Source: Cinclus cinclus
Lineage: Eukaryota; Chordata; Aves; Passeriformes; Cinclidae
NCBI RefSeq assembly: GCF_963662255.1
Contig: NC_085047.1
Coordinates: forward strand, 97,285,619 to 97,349,618
Length of the DNA stretch: 64,000 nucleotides
Direction of reading: 5' to 3'
Each line of letters begins with the position of its first letter. Position 1 is the stretch's first letter. This document shows positions 22,201 through 36,049 of the stretch, piece by piece. A program made the translations under genes and the position numbers. The notes beneath the pieces are model-generated. The model was not told where the DNA came from and did no database searches. It saw nothing but the letters and a program-made list of their open reading frames with translations.

Positions 22201-25060
22201 AAAAAAGAAAACCAAAGCAATAATGAAGGAAAGAATAATCTATCATATTTTCTTTGATATTAATATCATATATTCTCCTTTGCTGTAAAGTTGTTTATGG
22301 GATACTGCATTGTCTTCTGCATTTCATTAAGGTACTTTTACAGCAGTCTCTGAAATTCACCTAGAGCTAGTCATGACGGGGAGTTCTGACCTTTTGATGG
22401 ATGTAGCTTTGCCTGTAAAGTAAGCTAATGGTTAACCTTATTCCCAGTGGGCAAGTGTCCATAGTGCAAAGCCTAGCAGTGCTCAACAAATCTGGCTCAA
22501 ATCCTCAACTGGTTCAAATCATCATGGGTTCACCAAGTCACTATGCAACAGCTGAAATTTAGCCTCAGTAAAGGCAATAATGAAATTCATATTGCTACTA
22601 GTGAAAGCAGGATTTTACATTTTAGATTCAGCTAATATCAAGTCAAGATAGTAATACTATTATAGAATAAATTTTAATTTAAATGTGGTAATATGCTACT
22701 TAGAGCAGACTAGGGGCTTTCATTTGGAATTCTCCTCTAGCTCTACTGTGTAATAGCAGGGCTTTTGTGCAGAGATCTTTGCATTTGCCCATGCAGCAAA
22801 TGCTGTGTATGACTTGGGCTCAAACCTAATAAAAAAGGAGGTATTGAACTCTCCTCTTCTTATAGCAGTTCATGGTGGAGAGGCATGAATTTAGAGTGTC
22901 TGGTTGAAATCACACAGAGCACATCTTCCAGTGACTGGCATCTCATCTCACTGCTTCCTTGGCTGTGATGCATCGGTTGAAAAATCAGAGAAAACCTTGG
23001 TGCTGCACCTCCTGCTGCATGGGCCAAGTACTAATGTCCTGGCAGGGCAACAAGACGGGACAAACTCTCTTCTCTCTTCTTCTCCCCTGTCACTGGAAAT
23101 ATCTTTAATTACACTTTTTGTCTACTCTTGAGCCACTTTTCCAACTGTGTTAAGAATTCGTATGCAAATAATTTAACATAAAAAACAAGAAAAGTGGCAT
23201 GGTCTTGAAGTGCTTGACATTTAGTGTTTTCTTCTGCATTCATGTTTATCTCTTTTTGCTTTCCTTTTCCCTCCAAATGTCATTCTGCCAAACATCTTGA
23301 GTCGTGACCTTTATGAGTTAGACAAACTGAGCAACCAGAAATACAGATGCAATTACAATAGCTTTTAGATGTATGTATGTACAAAGAATGATGCAGCTGT
23401 AGAACACTTACCATGAAGTTTTATTATTTATATGGATTAATATAGATAATATGAGATTATATGTTGAAGGCTCTTCAAAATTATATTCACTGCAGCCCAC
23501 ATATATGCAGGTGTTGCATTAGTCTACTTAGAAGTAAGGATGCTATGGAATGCTGGACACTTTTGCATGAATAGCCTAAAATACTGAATTTTATCATTAT
23601 AAATATGTTTGAATACATGTAAGTTGCATTTAAAATAAATTCAGCCTAATTAATATTTCTTCTCTGATTTGAATAGTTCCTGAGACTCAAGGCAGTTCCA
23701 AGATAATTATAAGCAGTTTTTTAAATAAAACCTGGAAGCTTTTGCAGGAAAAAAATGAAACAAGCTAATAAAGAAATTAATTTTATAAAATATCTCCATT
23801 TTCCTCCATACAGTTTCCCTGAATGATTTGCAGAAAAGCAGTTCCTAATTTTTTCAATCAGTAAAAAACTATTTTTTATCTTTATTGATCTTTCTTTCTT
23901 TTTTTTCTTTATTGCCACTGGATTTAATTTAAAATATTCTGTGGGATTAGACATTTTTCTTGTTGAAAAATGGGTGAGGATAATTTACTCTTTATAAAAG
24001 GTCTAGTGTTAAGAATATTTTTAAATATTATGGAGATGGAAAAAGGAACAGAAAGATGAAAGAGATGAGTAATTTACATAGATTTCAATGAACTGGCAGC
24101 AATAAAATTGAGATTGATGGCATAAATGTTCCAAGATTAGATTTCTTTGTTGTGACTGAGAAATAAAACATACATTTTAGCTAAAACCAAACAATAAACA
24201 CCAAGATTTGGCCTAAGAGACTGAAATGATAAATAAAAGTAGGAAAGAGAAGAAAAAAAATCACTTGTCCATGTGGGATTTTTTCTTTCTTGCTATATCA
24301 TAAAATCTATTTCCCCTCTGTACAAATTTTGACTTCAATGAGATTAATGATATCTTTCTGTGAGGAAAAACAGAGCCAATGGACTTTTCAAGAAAAACAT
24401 ATTTTTTAAAAATAAGAAAATATGATCTATATCAAAGTTACGAAGGAAAAAACCTCTTCCAATAAAATATAAAATCAACTCACAATTAATTGCAATTAAG
24501 AATTAAAAATAACATTCACAGGATTATTACACAATATTGCCAATAAATTACTGGTAAGTACCAGGTATTCATACAGTTGTTGGTGTATGAATTTAGGAAG
24601 TCCTTAGCAGTCTGTTTGTCAAATTTTCTTCTGAGGTACTGCTTTTGGAAAGTAAGGATTCCACTTTCATAATAATTTCTTATCATCAGTGCTTTAGATG
24701 TCATATGCTTGAATCCTGCTGGGAATATCTCAAACCTTTAAGCTACTCTAAACAGGTTTTTTATGGTTAAAGGTATACTGCAGGCCTTTGTGATAAAAAA
24801 AAAAAAAATTAAAAAGCCATCTGATGATCACCACATCACAGTTAAGATCTGACCAGTGTCCCAAAAGGTAATTTAATTCATATCCCCAGAGCAGCTGGGG
24901 CTGCAGCAGAAAACCAACATCTATGGCTTAGAAAGCTTGAATCACATATGTTTAAAATAAATGTCAGACAAGAGGAAAAACACGACTTCATATTTTAATG
25001 GTAAAACACAAAACATTTCGATGCAGCAGGTGCATTTAGCAACCCATCAGTAACTCATAC
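19244..25060. other. Unique AT-rich non-coding sequence
   Basis: No interspersed repeat recognised over about 5.8 kb. An exon-like segment at 21319-21474 is listed separately. Patches at 22870-23100 and around 21240-21480 are less AT-rich. Short open frames elsewhere carry no recognisable domain. Confidence 0.6.
21319..21474 (+). other. Exon-like segment (acceptor-ORF-donor)
   Basis: A pyrimidine-rich acceptor ends in ctctcttgcag at 21308-21318. It is followed by 156 bp open in one frame (52 codons, phase 0 at both ends) and then a good donor, gcct|gtaagg at 21475. The translation (starting LVSSGKMPDWEQSAQ) is not a protein I recognise. Splice-like signals of this quality arise by chance in tens of kilobases, so this is only a candidate coding or lncRNA exon. 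Confidence 0.15.
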
Positions 25061-25890
25061 CCCCCACCCCAAAATCCCATGGATTTCCTGGTATGTATTT
25101 GCTGGTAGGTACATGCTGGTCCCTCCTAACGACTCAACAGAACTTGTTTCTTTTAATATCGTTGCCATTTATAAGCAAAATTGCATTTTAAAGACATGCA
25201 CTTAAAACTGTTACATTGTCTTTTTACCTTTACGATAACAAGACATGGCACTTTGCAGTCATGTATTTCTGCAGAAATATATAGGTAGCTTAGTGTGTGT
25301 GTTCTATGCTGTACCATGCATATAACATATCACCTAAGCCATATGTCACGGCCCTCAGCCTAATCTTTGTCTGCATTGCCCTTGCCATCCTCAGAAATGT
25401 GTCATAAAAGTGATGCTTGAGCCCACAGTTCCACTTCCTATAGCAGCTTTCACTTAGATCATATTATACTTTTTAGATTGGAATTTTCCTGGAAGTATTT
25501 TTTCTCCGGTATTTAAAACACGAGGCCAAATTTAATTATTACTGTTGTTGTTGCTGTATTACCTTAAGGTTGCATCTGATGAAATTCATAAGTAAAATTT
25601 AAATTCTATTTTATAATGTTTTTGTGTCCTGAAACACTCATTTCAAAGTGTTTAAACTTTTTATTTGTAGGTAGAATTAAAATAATTTTCATATGAAAAA
25701 TTATTCAAATGATAAATGAAACCCATTTTTTCACAGACATTTTAGCTATTTTTTCCTCTTTTTTTTTTTGCTATTTTTTTTCTTAATTTATGCTCCTTTT
25801 TTAATGTTTGTTTGCTAATTGTTATTATCAGGATTGAGTGAAATGTAAATAAAATATTATTCTTGCTTTAACCTATCTCAGATCCTACAT
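25061..25890. promoter_or_regulatory. Candidate conserved AT-rich non-coding block
   Basis: This is complex AT-rich sequence without repeats. It has several TAAT/ATTA homeodomain cores (for example taattattactg near 25533 and gaattaaaataattttc near 25674) and a few retained CpGs (ttcgatg, ctccgg, acacgagg). This composition is typical of enhancer-like conserved elements in vertebrate gene deserts, but no alignment was possible. Confidence 0.2.
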
Positions 25891-28800
25891 GATGTTGTTT
25901 AATTTGGCAAAAATAGTAATAGAACAGAATATAGAAATAGAACAGATAGCTGAACAAAGATTAGATAATAACTAAAATTGGAAAGCAAGCTGATCTAAAG
26001 GAGTCTTGGGATTGATTCAGCAATGCTGAAGACACTCTCCTCTCTCCACATCTACTCCTAAAGACTTCCTGAGAGTTAAATGTGGAAAAAAAAATCATTG
26101 AAGACATGTAAGTTTTGAGAATTGTCTGTCTTCTGTAAAAAGTAGATTAGAAACATTAGAGTGAAATGCAAATGATAACACAAAATTATGAGACACTGAA
26201 GCTGCTTAAATGAGAAGTATTGATGAATATAATGAAAAAACTGCTAATCGGGATATATGTCTGTGGAAAAATAGACTTTAAAGGTGATTATGTAACAAAA
26301 TAATCCAAACCCTTCACTCATTAACATCTGTGTGAATTAATTTACTCTGAACTTGAATTTTCATTATAAATCTTAAATTTTATCCATTGAATGGATGCTG
26401 CCACACTGATTTGAAGACTGAGGAATTCACCTATTATCAGAGGAGTTGCATTTACAGACATATTTAGAATAATGAATGCTGTCAGTTTGTTGATAAGCAT
26501 AAACCTTGCAACAGCCTTGGGAATTCAAGCTGTGGAACAAAATCTCTCACTGACATTAGTGGAAAAAATTGAGCCTGTGCACTGGTATTTTCAGAGAATT
26601 TTAGTCTTTCTTAAAATTTCAGGAGTTTACATGTCTTTAGAAGAATCCAAGACCTGTGGAAACTACACTAAGAAAATGTTCCTAATACTCCTTTACATAA
26701 CACCTTGCAAGTATCCCTAATAATAGAAGCTGTTATTGACAAGAATATTAGAGAGTTATGAATGTAATGTTGAAATAGCTTCATATCTATTATCTACTTT
26801 TTGATTTAACTGCTCATCATTTTCGTGAAAAGAAAGGATTTCCCTCAGTTAGAAGAAAAATGGAATTTACTAATAGATAAATTGCAATGACATTCTCAGG
26901 ACCAATCCTTCTCTCAGATGAGATTACATATGCACTCCAGTCGTTTATTTTAAGTTATTTTATTCTGAAATTATTTCTGCATTCCCAAAATGCCTAAATC
27001 TATTAAGTAAGTTTCCCTAGAACTGCATTACTAATCTCTAGTGAAAATGAGGAAGAACTATTGTTAGCAGTTGGATACATTACCAGAACTTAAATACTTC
27101 TACTAAAGTAACAGAAATTAAAGTAGTTATAAAAGAAGAGGTGGCACTGGGTGAAATAATCTGTCAAGGCAAAATCTGTCATAGTTGATGAATAATGTAC
27201 AAAGATGTTAAACTCTAGCTTAGTACTGTGAGTAGGGGGTGAAAAGCAAATTCAGAATTCTCTAGATACTCATGGCAATGGGAAATATATCTCACTGTCT
27301 ATGAAGGGTGCTGGTTTGTATGTGCAGCAAGGTCTGCAGTGGCACCTAACTCATACAGTTTTTCAGCTACTCAAATCAGCCTTGCAGACTTACCAGTTCC
27401 ATTATTATTTGTCCATATCTTGCAGAATTTTAGCACTTTAAATTAAATTGCAGAAGAGTCCATATCTGACATGTCTTCAGCTTTCTAAACATTTTTATTC
27501 CATATGTAGTATCAGACATATCCAAGAACATATTTTGTGTTTTTTTGATCTTCAATATGAGAAGAAAATGGAAGCAAGTCTTCTAAAATATCTGCAGGAT
27601 TTTTGCATTAAAATCTAGCTAATGGGGCAATTGTGTCTAAAATGAGTTGGTAAGGCATATTTGAATTTAATTGAAATGGGAGAAAGTCCATGTTAAGTAA
27701 AGCTTTTTATGCCTTAATGAAATATTTAGCAGTTCTTGCCTGAAGTTGATTGGAAAACAATATTAATCAATTCATAATAATTTCTATCTACAGGTTACAT
27801 AATCTATAGCATTAGCCCCAACATTACTGGGGTTTGTCTTGTTTTTTGGGTTTTCCCTTTAATGCCTTACATCTCTGAACTGTGAGCCCTGATATTGCAG
27901 ACAAGCTGCATAGAAGGAATGATTGGTTCAGTATACCCTCTGCTGTCACACCAGAGTATCTCAGATTCCTCTTTTTTTGAGGCACTCTGCTTAATCTCCT
28001 CTTTCTATTCCTTTTTTTCCCCCTCTAAGTAATACTGACAAGAAGACGAAAGAACTTTGTTGTCATCGTTTCCCTTAGAGTCAATGTAAAACATGGCACT
28101 TTGCAGGGTTTTCCACTAATCTGAAACTGCCAGGGCATCAAGATTAGGGAAAGGCAGCTGTTGTGTTTCTTTTCTCTTATGAAATTCAAGTAAGGTGTGA
28201 GAAGGATGGTAATAAAACAAAATACTTTAAATGGATTGAATTATACAGTTATTTTCCCTGTGGTTTGTTGGCGGTTTTTTTTCCATTTTAGGGCAGATAA
28301 AGAGACATTCATATTATTCCTCAGAAACAGTTCATTATAACATGGTGAACAAATGAGAGAATAAAAGAGTGAATAAGAAACAGCAACCTTAATGGAAGCA
28401 GAATCCCGAAGGTGAAATTAAGTTTTATGTTATTGCCACACTGATAGCCTGGACAGTAACCCCCGATTCCATTTCAGTTTTACTAACCCATGGCTTTCTA
28501 ATCATGGAGATTATTCTTATTACAAGTGTTGAAAACAGAAACTATTTCATTTTAGCCCCCTTGAAAATCCTCTGCTTTTTCTCTATTTGAAATAACAGAA
28601 TTTTCAAAGGGAGCTGATAGGGAGCATATAGCGTTGATCCTCAGCTAAACCATTTTACACAGCTAAAACTCAGCTGTAAGTCAACCTGTAAAAGTCACTA
28701 TGTCCTGTCATGCCAGAAACAAACATCCACAGTGTCTCATTCAGGGTCTTTCATTAATTGAAGCATTCATTCTTATTATTTCTCTATCATTATTTCTCTA

Positions 28801-29050
28801 TCGTGCAGCCAAAAAAGAAAAAAAAAAACTGTTAGCCCTTCTAATACACAAAGAAGCATGCAAATAAGAATCAGGATTTTACCTATTCAGTAAGGTACAT
28901 AGAGAGAAACAGTGTATGCAGAATGTACAGAAAGCTTTGTTTGGGGTTTTTTATGTTCCATTTTACCCTCTCTAAAATAGTTTATCCACTTTACCAAGTG
29001 AGCCAATGACTATACCCAATTTGGACCAGCTTTATTTTCCACTTATCTAT

Positions 29051-29079
29051 TTATTATCATTATTATTATTATTATTATA
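29051..29079. repeat. (ATT)n microsatellite
   Basis: About nine ATT units with one interruption (ttattatcat followed by tattattatt). Confidence 0.9.
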
Positions 29080-30745
29080 GCTATTTAATTATTCATTTAT
29101 TTTACCCTGTTAACCACAGTCACTGCTGAAAAGAAGTGCCTTAAAGCAAAATAGAAGAAAGGCCCAAAATGCCGCCCTGAGTGAAAAAAAGTTCTTTGAA
29201 ATGGCAGTCCAGAATATGTTTGAAGGCCAGGAGTCCAGAGACACAACTGTGTGAGATAAATTAGAATATGATTTCTGTACATGAAATATATTGAGTTTTC
29301 TGATTTGAGGCAAATCACGCTTACAGGTTATTTTAGGTCTCACTCAGACCCACCTTCAAAAAAACCTAAGGAGATGTCTTTGATGGAAAATGATGTCAGC
29401 ATTCCATTTTGGCACTAGTGTGTGACTTATGTAGGGGACTTGCAGCAAAGCCAGGAAACAGACTCTGAAAGACCACCTAACTTCTCCCATTTTCTCCTCA
29501 TTCCCTGCTTTAGTTCTCAAAACTGCCCCATGAGGAAAGCACACATCTTGCAGCTTCCCCGTGGGCAAGTGGCAGCACACAGCAGCATATGGTGAAACTG
29601 CTGGGATGGAGGCACAGGAACTGTTGTTTTCCTGACTGGGTACTTCAAACACACTTTCTGGTATTGAATATGTGCAGGTGAACACATAAACAGAAGGAAA
29701 TAATACTGATTTTAATATCTACCATTAACACTAATGAATGTAGAAGTGTGAGCGCTGTTGTTGACCCAGGCATCTCTGAGGTTCACTGTGAGAGCTGAGA
29801 TGGGTTTTAACAATTTTGTTTGTTCATTTCAGTGGTCCAGATAATAGAGCTTAATTTATGCTAAGAAATTTGGACTAGGACAGGTATAAATTACAACATT
29901 TCTACATATTGTGAAAAATACATCTTGTCAAATGGCCTGATTTTATTATTTTTCTAAGGGTGTGTGAGTCTGATCCAGAATTTTAATAAACCTCTGACTT
30001 AGTGCTACATTAGAATTTGTGGTGTACAGTACCATTAAAGCAAAAGTAACCCTAAATATAGTTGTGAGTGAAACTTCCCTTTTTTGTAATAGAGTTTTAT
30101 ATGGTATTTTTGTGGATTTGGATCTATTTGTTTGACTTCCAGTCACATTCTACTTAAAATGTTTCTTCATCAAATCTTCCAACAAATAGAGTGGTGTCAA
30201 GTATAGAAGTTTGATATGATTTTTTTCCTGCAAAATGCTGTCAGTTTCATATATAATATGTGGGGTGACTGAAATTATAATTGCTAATGTCTGAAAATCT
30301 TGACTGTGGTATGTGAAAGAAATGCAGTGTGCAGTAGAGGTTATTCCTTTGTGTGTTTGAATCAAACATATGACATATGACATTTTTTGATGTGTCCCAT
30401 ATCCCACATAATGAAAGAGTGAAAATGGGAAATAGACCAATAATGCATGCATGAGTAATAGAAATTTCATTAGCTCGCAGCAGGAGCATCAGAGAGTGTG
30501 TTAACCTCTCAAGGGAGTTCACCTGTGCCTTCCCAGGCATCTCTCCAGGTGTAGCACTGTGCTCCAGAAGAGAAGGATTTGTACTTCACCTGAGGAAAGT
30601 GTCAGTGAATAAACAACCAGGTTGCTGCTTGATTTGAGTGGAAGGGGAGGGTTTGCTTTGGGCATAAGTCAGTGTTGGGAACTGCTGTGAGATTCAACAT
30701 TCAAAGAACAAGATAAAATGTAGATAAAATCCCTCTACATTCATG

Positions 30746-30791
30746 TCTATCAGGGCTTTTGGCTCATTTCTATCAGAGCTTTTGGCATATG
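30746..30791. repeat. 23-bp tandem duplication
   Basis: The unit beginning tctatcagggcttttgg at 30746 is repeated at 30769 as tctatcagagcttttgg. The two copies are directly adjacent with few differences. Confidence 0.85.
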
Positions 30792-31016
30792 CAAGTCTGG
30801 CAGAGGGTGTTTTGGTGTGGTGATGTGTTTTTTTATTGATTTTCATGGAAGAAAAAAGAGCTTGTAAATAAGATTGTTGCAGAGAACAGTAGAACAGAGA
30901 AGTATTTTATCTGGCTCTGTGCTAGGTAACAGCAAGACTCAAGGAAAACAGAGTAGGAAGGACTGGAATTTGCAAATGTAGCTCACGTACAAATCAAGAT
31001 CTACAGCATAATGAAC

Positions 31017-31049
31017 TATATATATGTGTATATATATACACACATATAT
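31017..31049. repeat. TA/TG alternating, near-palindromic microsatellite
   Basis: Alternating purine-pyrimidine tract: tatatatgtg, then tatatatata, then cacacatata. The reverse complement is almost the same sequence, so it can form a cruciform or a Z-like structure. Confidence 0.85.
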
Positions 31050-32539
31050 CTTATATGTACTAAAACTGAAAGGTACCATGGTTTTGTGCCAGCTACAAAA
31101 AGAAAACCAACAACATAATTTTGCAATAAAAACCAGGAAAGTGACAGTTTGTTGTTGAAAGATCTTTGGTTGGATATGGGGTATTTTTAATTTAATCTTA
31201 AATCAGAAGGAGGAAGGTGTTCCTGGTGGTGTAAATCCAACTGAAAGAAGCTAAAAGTATAAGGTTTGGGGGGTTTTTGTTGGGTTCTGGTTTGTTTATT
31301 TATTGGTTTGGCAGGGTGGAGGGGGAGGTTTACATGAAGGTGAATTGCATTTCAATTCATTCAAAGATGCAAACCAACTGTAGTGCAAAACTTGAAAAAT
31401 TGTACAGTGCTACTACACAGAGGGGAGGGGAATGGGAGTGGTGGGGGAGGGCATTGGGTTTTTTTACTGGGAAAACAAATGCCAGACAAAAGTTAGTCCT
31501 TGCAGCAGGAGAACAAAAATGAAGTTGTGTCACAACTCCACACAGTCTCATGTGGGTAATGAGTTCCAGATCCCAGAAATGGGGAAAACACCTTTCCTTT
31601 CTAGGCACACAGCACTGTCCTCCATCAACATACACAACTGGTGTCACTAAAGCCAACTTGGGTTGTGACCCAGGGTCCTTTAGCTCATGTATGGGTGTTT
31701 TCCCTTGACTTCAGTGTTAGCTCACTTCTTTGACCAATCTGTATTTCCTAAAACCCGTGATACATCTCATCATTCTTAACAGATAACATAACTCCAGAAT
31801 TTTAAATTTCTGGATAAATGAGAGGTACTATTAAACCTCATCTTCTCTTTGCTCTCTCTGGTTTTTTTTAATAATTTCCGAACAATTGGATCCTGTAGTC
31901 ATGTGCCCTTTTGAGAACTGGCTTTCTTAAGCAGAAAAATTTGCATTGCTGTAATTCTTAGCCTGTGGAGAAAGATGACCTTACATAAACCTATAAATGT
32001 CAAATTCTGGCAAGAATAGAGGCAGCCCTGTGGGATAGTTTGAGTCAACTCTATATGTTATTTTGGAGATTCAGACTAAACCTACCATTGGTTAAAAATG
32101 CAGTCAAAAAGAAGGGGTTTGTCTATTACATCTTATTACTGGATAGAGATAATGTGGTATTAAGTTTCAGTGTGAGTGTGACACATAAAACCTAGCTTGG
32201 ATTTATTAAAAATAGGATAAAGTCCTAACTTCCTGGGTTCAAGCAGCAAATTGAGAGAAAATTCATAGTTCTCTGCTGAATAAAGATGCAAGGTAAGACA
32301 TCAGCTATTGTAGTGACACAGGAGTGGAATATCGTCCTTTATGTCTCCTGTTTTCTTTTCATGATCAGCATTGCCTCGATTGTGATGACATGCTTTTCAA
32401 GTGTGTAGGGGTAGACCAGAGAAAAGAGGAAAGCTTCTTCTGTCAGCACATTGTAGGGAAAGATGAAAAAGTATGTGAAGAATGAGCTCATTCAAATTCT
32501 TACTGCAGACAATTCAGTGCTTTTCTATCATTTTCTGAA

Positions 32540-32970
32540 ATATTTCTGTTTATAACAAAAGTTAAAATTCGGGTATTTAATGCAATTAACATAAACTCTG
32601 GCTTGCTTTAACTCACGTTAATCAGACGAAGTTGCCATAATTACTGGTTTTAAATATATCTAATTAGAATTAATTTTCACACTGAGGGACATGAAATATT
32701 AACTTTACATTTTATGCAATTTGACAATATAATACAAGTTTTAAGCCACTTGCTGCAGATTATTATAACTAAGGTTTGAAAACATTTTCCGTCGTAAGTA
32801 TCCAAATGCTATTTTATATCCTGGAACAATAGTGGTAGAAATCATGAATTACTTAAGGTGTGACATAAAGTAAACCAATTATCTCTCATCTTTGCTGCTA
32901 ATTGACTAAAGTGAAAATTCATCTGAAACATTCCATGTATTTCCTGATGATTTTCAGAGAATGCTTATAA
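32540..32970. promoter_or_regulatory. Candidate conserved non-coding element
   Basis: A block of high-complexity AT-rich sequence dense in homeodomain-like cores: 'aatatatctaattagaatta' near 32653, gcaattaac near 32583 and gctaattgac near 32897. It has retained CpGs (attcggg, tcacgttaatcagacg, ttccgtcg). Nothing in it suggests a repeat or an ORF. It is called by composition only. Confidence 0.25.
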
Positions 32971-35900
32971 TTGCCATCCATTGAAATGAGGATGCCATCC
33001 ATAGTACCAGCAGGTTTTCCCACGCTGTTTCTGACCTGCAGAATCCCTGCTGCTCCAGTGTTTGGCTTTTCTTAAGCAAAGACCACCAGTTGTGTTAAAT
33101 TATTCTGTAGTGTGTGCCTGAGGAATTATGTTGATTTTTGTGCCTGAAATATATCCCTCTCTGTTGATATGACTACATAAGATGACTATTGGATGGACTA
33201 AAGCTTTCACCTATTTTTTTTACGTGGACCCTCTATTTTGAAAAGAAAAGCTTCTAAAATCTTGCTTCCAAGCGACTTGTTTAATAGAATGTGCTGCATT
33301 GCACTTGTTTAATACTATGCTTGCTTATAAAATGTTTGATATATTTCTTCCACTATGTTTGCACAGGAAAAATAGTCACACAGTCTAATAAACTTCAGAA
33401 CAAGTATCTTTAGTGACACTGTTTTACCAACAGCTGATTTCACCCGAATTGTTTCTAAAGCTATGTGACTTGACATGGCCAAACCCATGAAAGCCGGGTT
33501 ACAATTTCTAGGCTCCTTACAAGTCTACTTAGTGTTTAGAAAGGATCTGATCTCACATTTAAACTTCTGTCAGTGTAAGATAATAATGTACACTACTGCC
33601 ACTGGTCATTTCTGTCTAATGAATAAATCTGGTGGTGAAGATACCAGTATCACGAGACATATAAAAATCTGTATTTCTCCTTTTTAGGAACACATGATTA
33701 GTATAGAGAAATTCATTAAAATTTCTATGAGGTTATTTAGAGCCTTAAGACTCAATTTCCAAAAAATTGCTTTTCATTTTCTCGTTCAGCATATACTTGC
33801 TTATAATAAGTTGTCTAGGTTTTCACAGCTGTTCTGTATTTATAGTCTAAAGGGAAATTCACGTGTCAGGGATGGTATGACAAATAAATGTTCCATATGT
33901 GCATTTTATTCTTAGGTGTATTTTTTATTAGCCAACAAAATGTCAAGGAATACAGTTTGAAGCCATTTACCAGCATGCAAACAGAGCCTGTAGGGCTCTT
34001 TTGTGGCACATCCCAACCAATTGAGAAATGATCTGTAATTTTCTTAAAGTGTAAAATTTTACTGACCTTTCAGACCTTTTGGGACTCTTTAATACAGTTA
34101 TTTCCCTTTCTGGAATTCTTGGAGTGGGCAGATGGAAATCATCCACTTCAGTGTGGCAAGGGAGAACTGTAATAAATCTACTTGTCATCAAAACTTTCTG
34201 GGCAGCATCTTCAAGACAATGCATGAACTTCTCTGTTTTCTCCCTGTTCTTTCCTAGGGCAAAATGTACACTGTATACATCAAAAAGACCTTATGAGGAA
34301 ACTTTAATCTAATATTCCAAAGTTCCCAAAAGACTGAGGCTCTCCATCCCTGTTTTCAGAAGGGAACGTGCAATGAGATGTGTGTCTCTGGCAGTCTGTG
34401 CTGGGATGGCCTCTGTGCTCAGGTTTGCTTTAATGTGTGGGTCGGGCATGGAAATAAGTGAAAGTATTGATATCTTTCTTGCTCTTTGTAGATACAGCAA
34501 ATGAGCCAGCATATTACAACAGAGATATGCTGTTGACAGAGGTTCCTAGAGTAAATGGGGCCTGGAGAGTATTATTCAAGTATTAGTCACGTTTGACATT
34601 CTTCATATACATCTTTGCCTATCTAATCCAGAATGATACGTTCCTATTACATTGCCAAAAGGCAGTCAAAATTTTAACTTACCTTAGGGCTGCCAGACAA
34701 GTACTAATTACTGAGACATATATTGGTGGACGGTTTTGGTTGTTGTTTTAGTTTTTTGGGTTTTTTTTTTTGTTGGGGTTTTGTTGTTGTTGTTGGTTTT
34801 GTTTTTGTTTTTTTTTTACCAGAGAGTAATGTAACAGCAAAACGAAAAGGACATTATTTGTGTAAGCTATAATAGAACCAGCTCTGAACTGGCATATGTC
34901 TTGCCAATTATGACAGATAAAAAGCCTGGCAATATCCACTAGAAAGATCAAGCTTCCTTTCCTAATTTTCCTTTAGCAAAAGAAGTGGAGCAGATCATCT
35001 TTGATCAACAGGGAAAGCAAGAAGTGTTGCAGTATTTAGTGGACAGGACTCAGATTTTTCATGCAGAAAAAGCCCAGTTTTTATTCCCAAAGCTCATATT
35101 TATAGGAAATATCAGAAGGCACAGTGTTAGACCTAACTGGCTAACAATACACTGACACTCAGTTCATTGGTAAGTAAATGGCTAGGGTGTATGTCTGTCA
35201 AATCTCTCTATTTTTGAGTAGTTTATATATTTTGTTAAATGGATTTCTTGTTTATTACAGGTGCAAACACTTTTCTTACCAGAATAGTTTGTTGTGCTAT
35301 CTGCTTTCATTCTTATGATTTTTCACATGAAAAGTTACAAGCTAACTGTTAGCTTAGCTAGAGTTGCAGGGCCTAAACCATGTTTCATAAGGCCTTTCTT
35401 TTTATAATATCTCTACCTGTATGCAACAAAGAAGGAACCCCCAGGAAAGCTGCATTGATGAGTTATTATCAGGCAAGGTAAACGAAGGCAAATCAAGCCC
35501 CAAATAGAATACTTCAGTGTTAGGCAAAACCTCTCTATTATCAAAAATCTAGGATTGAATTGATTTTTCTGCCCTGGTTGTTCTCTAATGACTTTCTCTC
35601 TGAAGGTGTTTATCTTGCATTACAGTCAATAAATAAAATCAAGGTAAGCAAAAAAAAGGCTGCATTTAGGTGAGATGAATCTCACTTCAGCTCTCAAGAA
35701 CCTAAGTGTTCTCCACCAGCCCTTCTCCTATGACTGGTACTGAAGTATGGCATTAAAATGTGATCCTTACAATTATGTTGAATAAAAGAACGTCATCAAT
35801 GCATAGTGGAGAACTAATACCTCTATTTACAATAATAGGTAATATTTCTGCTACCTGGTAATGCACTAGATGGAAAGCTATCCTCTTGTAGTAGATACCA

Positions 35901-36049
35901 CACTCTGTCAGGGTTTGAGTGTTCCCCTAACAATGAAATTAAACTGTTGCAAATGTGGTATATTTACAGCATGGCAAATACATTTATCTTCTCTTAACCA
36001 CTTACCTGATTGCTAAAGGTTTTTAATAATGGCTAAAGTAATGGGACCT
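32971..36049. other. Unique non-coding sequence
   Basis: No gene recognised. It contains a T/G-rich low-complexity tract at 34735-34817 and a microexon-like arrangement at 35626-35643 (see findings). Open frames at 33475-33915 and 33967-34312 have no recognisable domain. Confidence 0.55.
34735..34817. repeat. T-rich / (TTG)n low-complexity tract
   Basis: Runs of T interrupted by G's (gttgttgttgttgg at about 34782), reading as AAC/A-rich on the other strand. No retroelement body is visible upstream on the minus strand, so it is called low complexity. Confidence 0.85.

Larger units (their letters stand above)
25891..32539. other. Unique AT-rich non-coding sequence
   Basis: No gene or transposon recognised. 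It contains simple repeats at 29051-29079 and 31017-31049 and a 23-bp tandem duplication at 30746-30791. The patch at 29340-29690 is less AT-rich and open on the minus strand (109 codons), but without recognisable similarity. A G-rich patch lies at 31265-31470. Confidence 0.6.
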
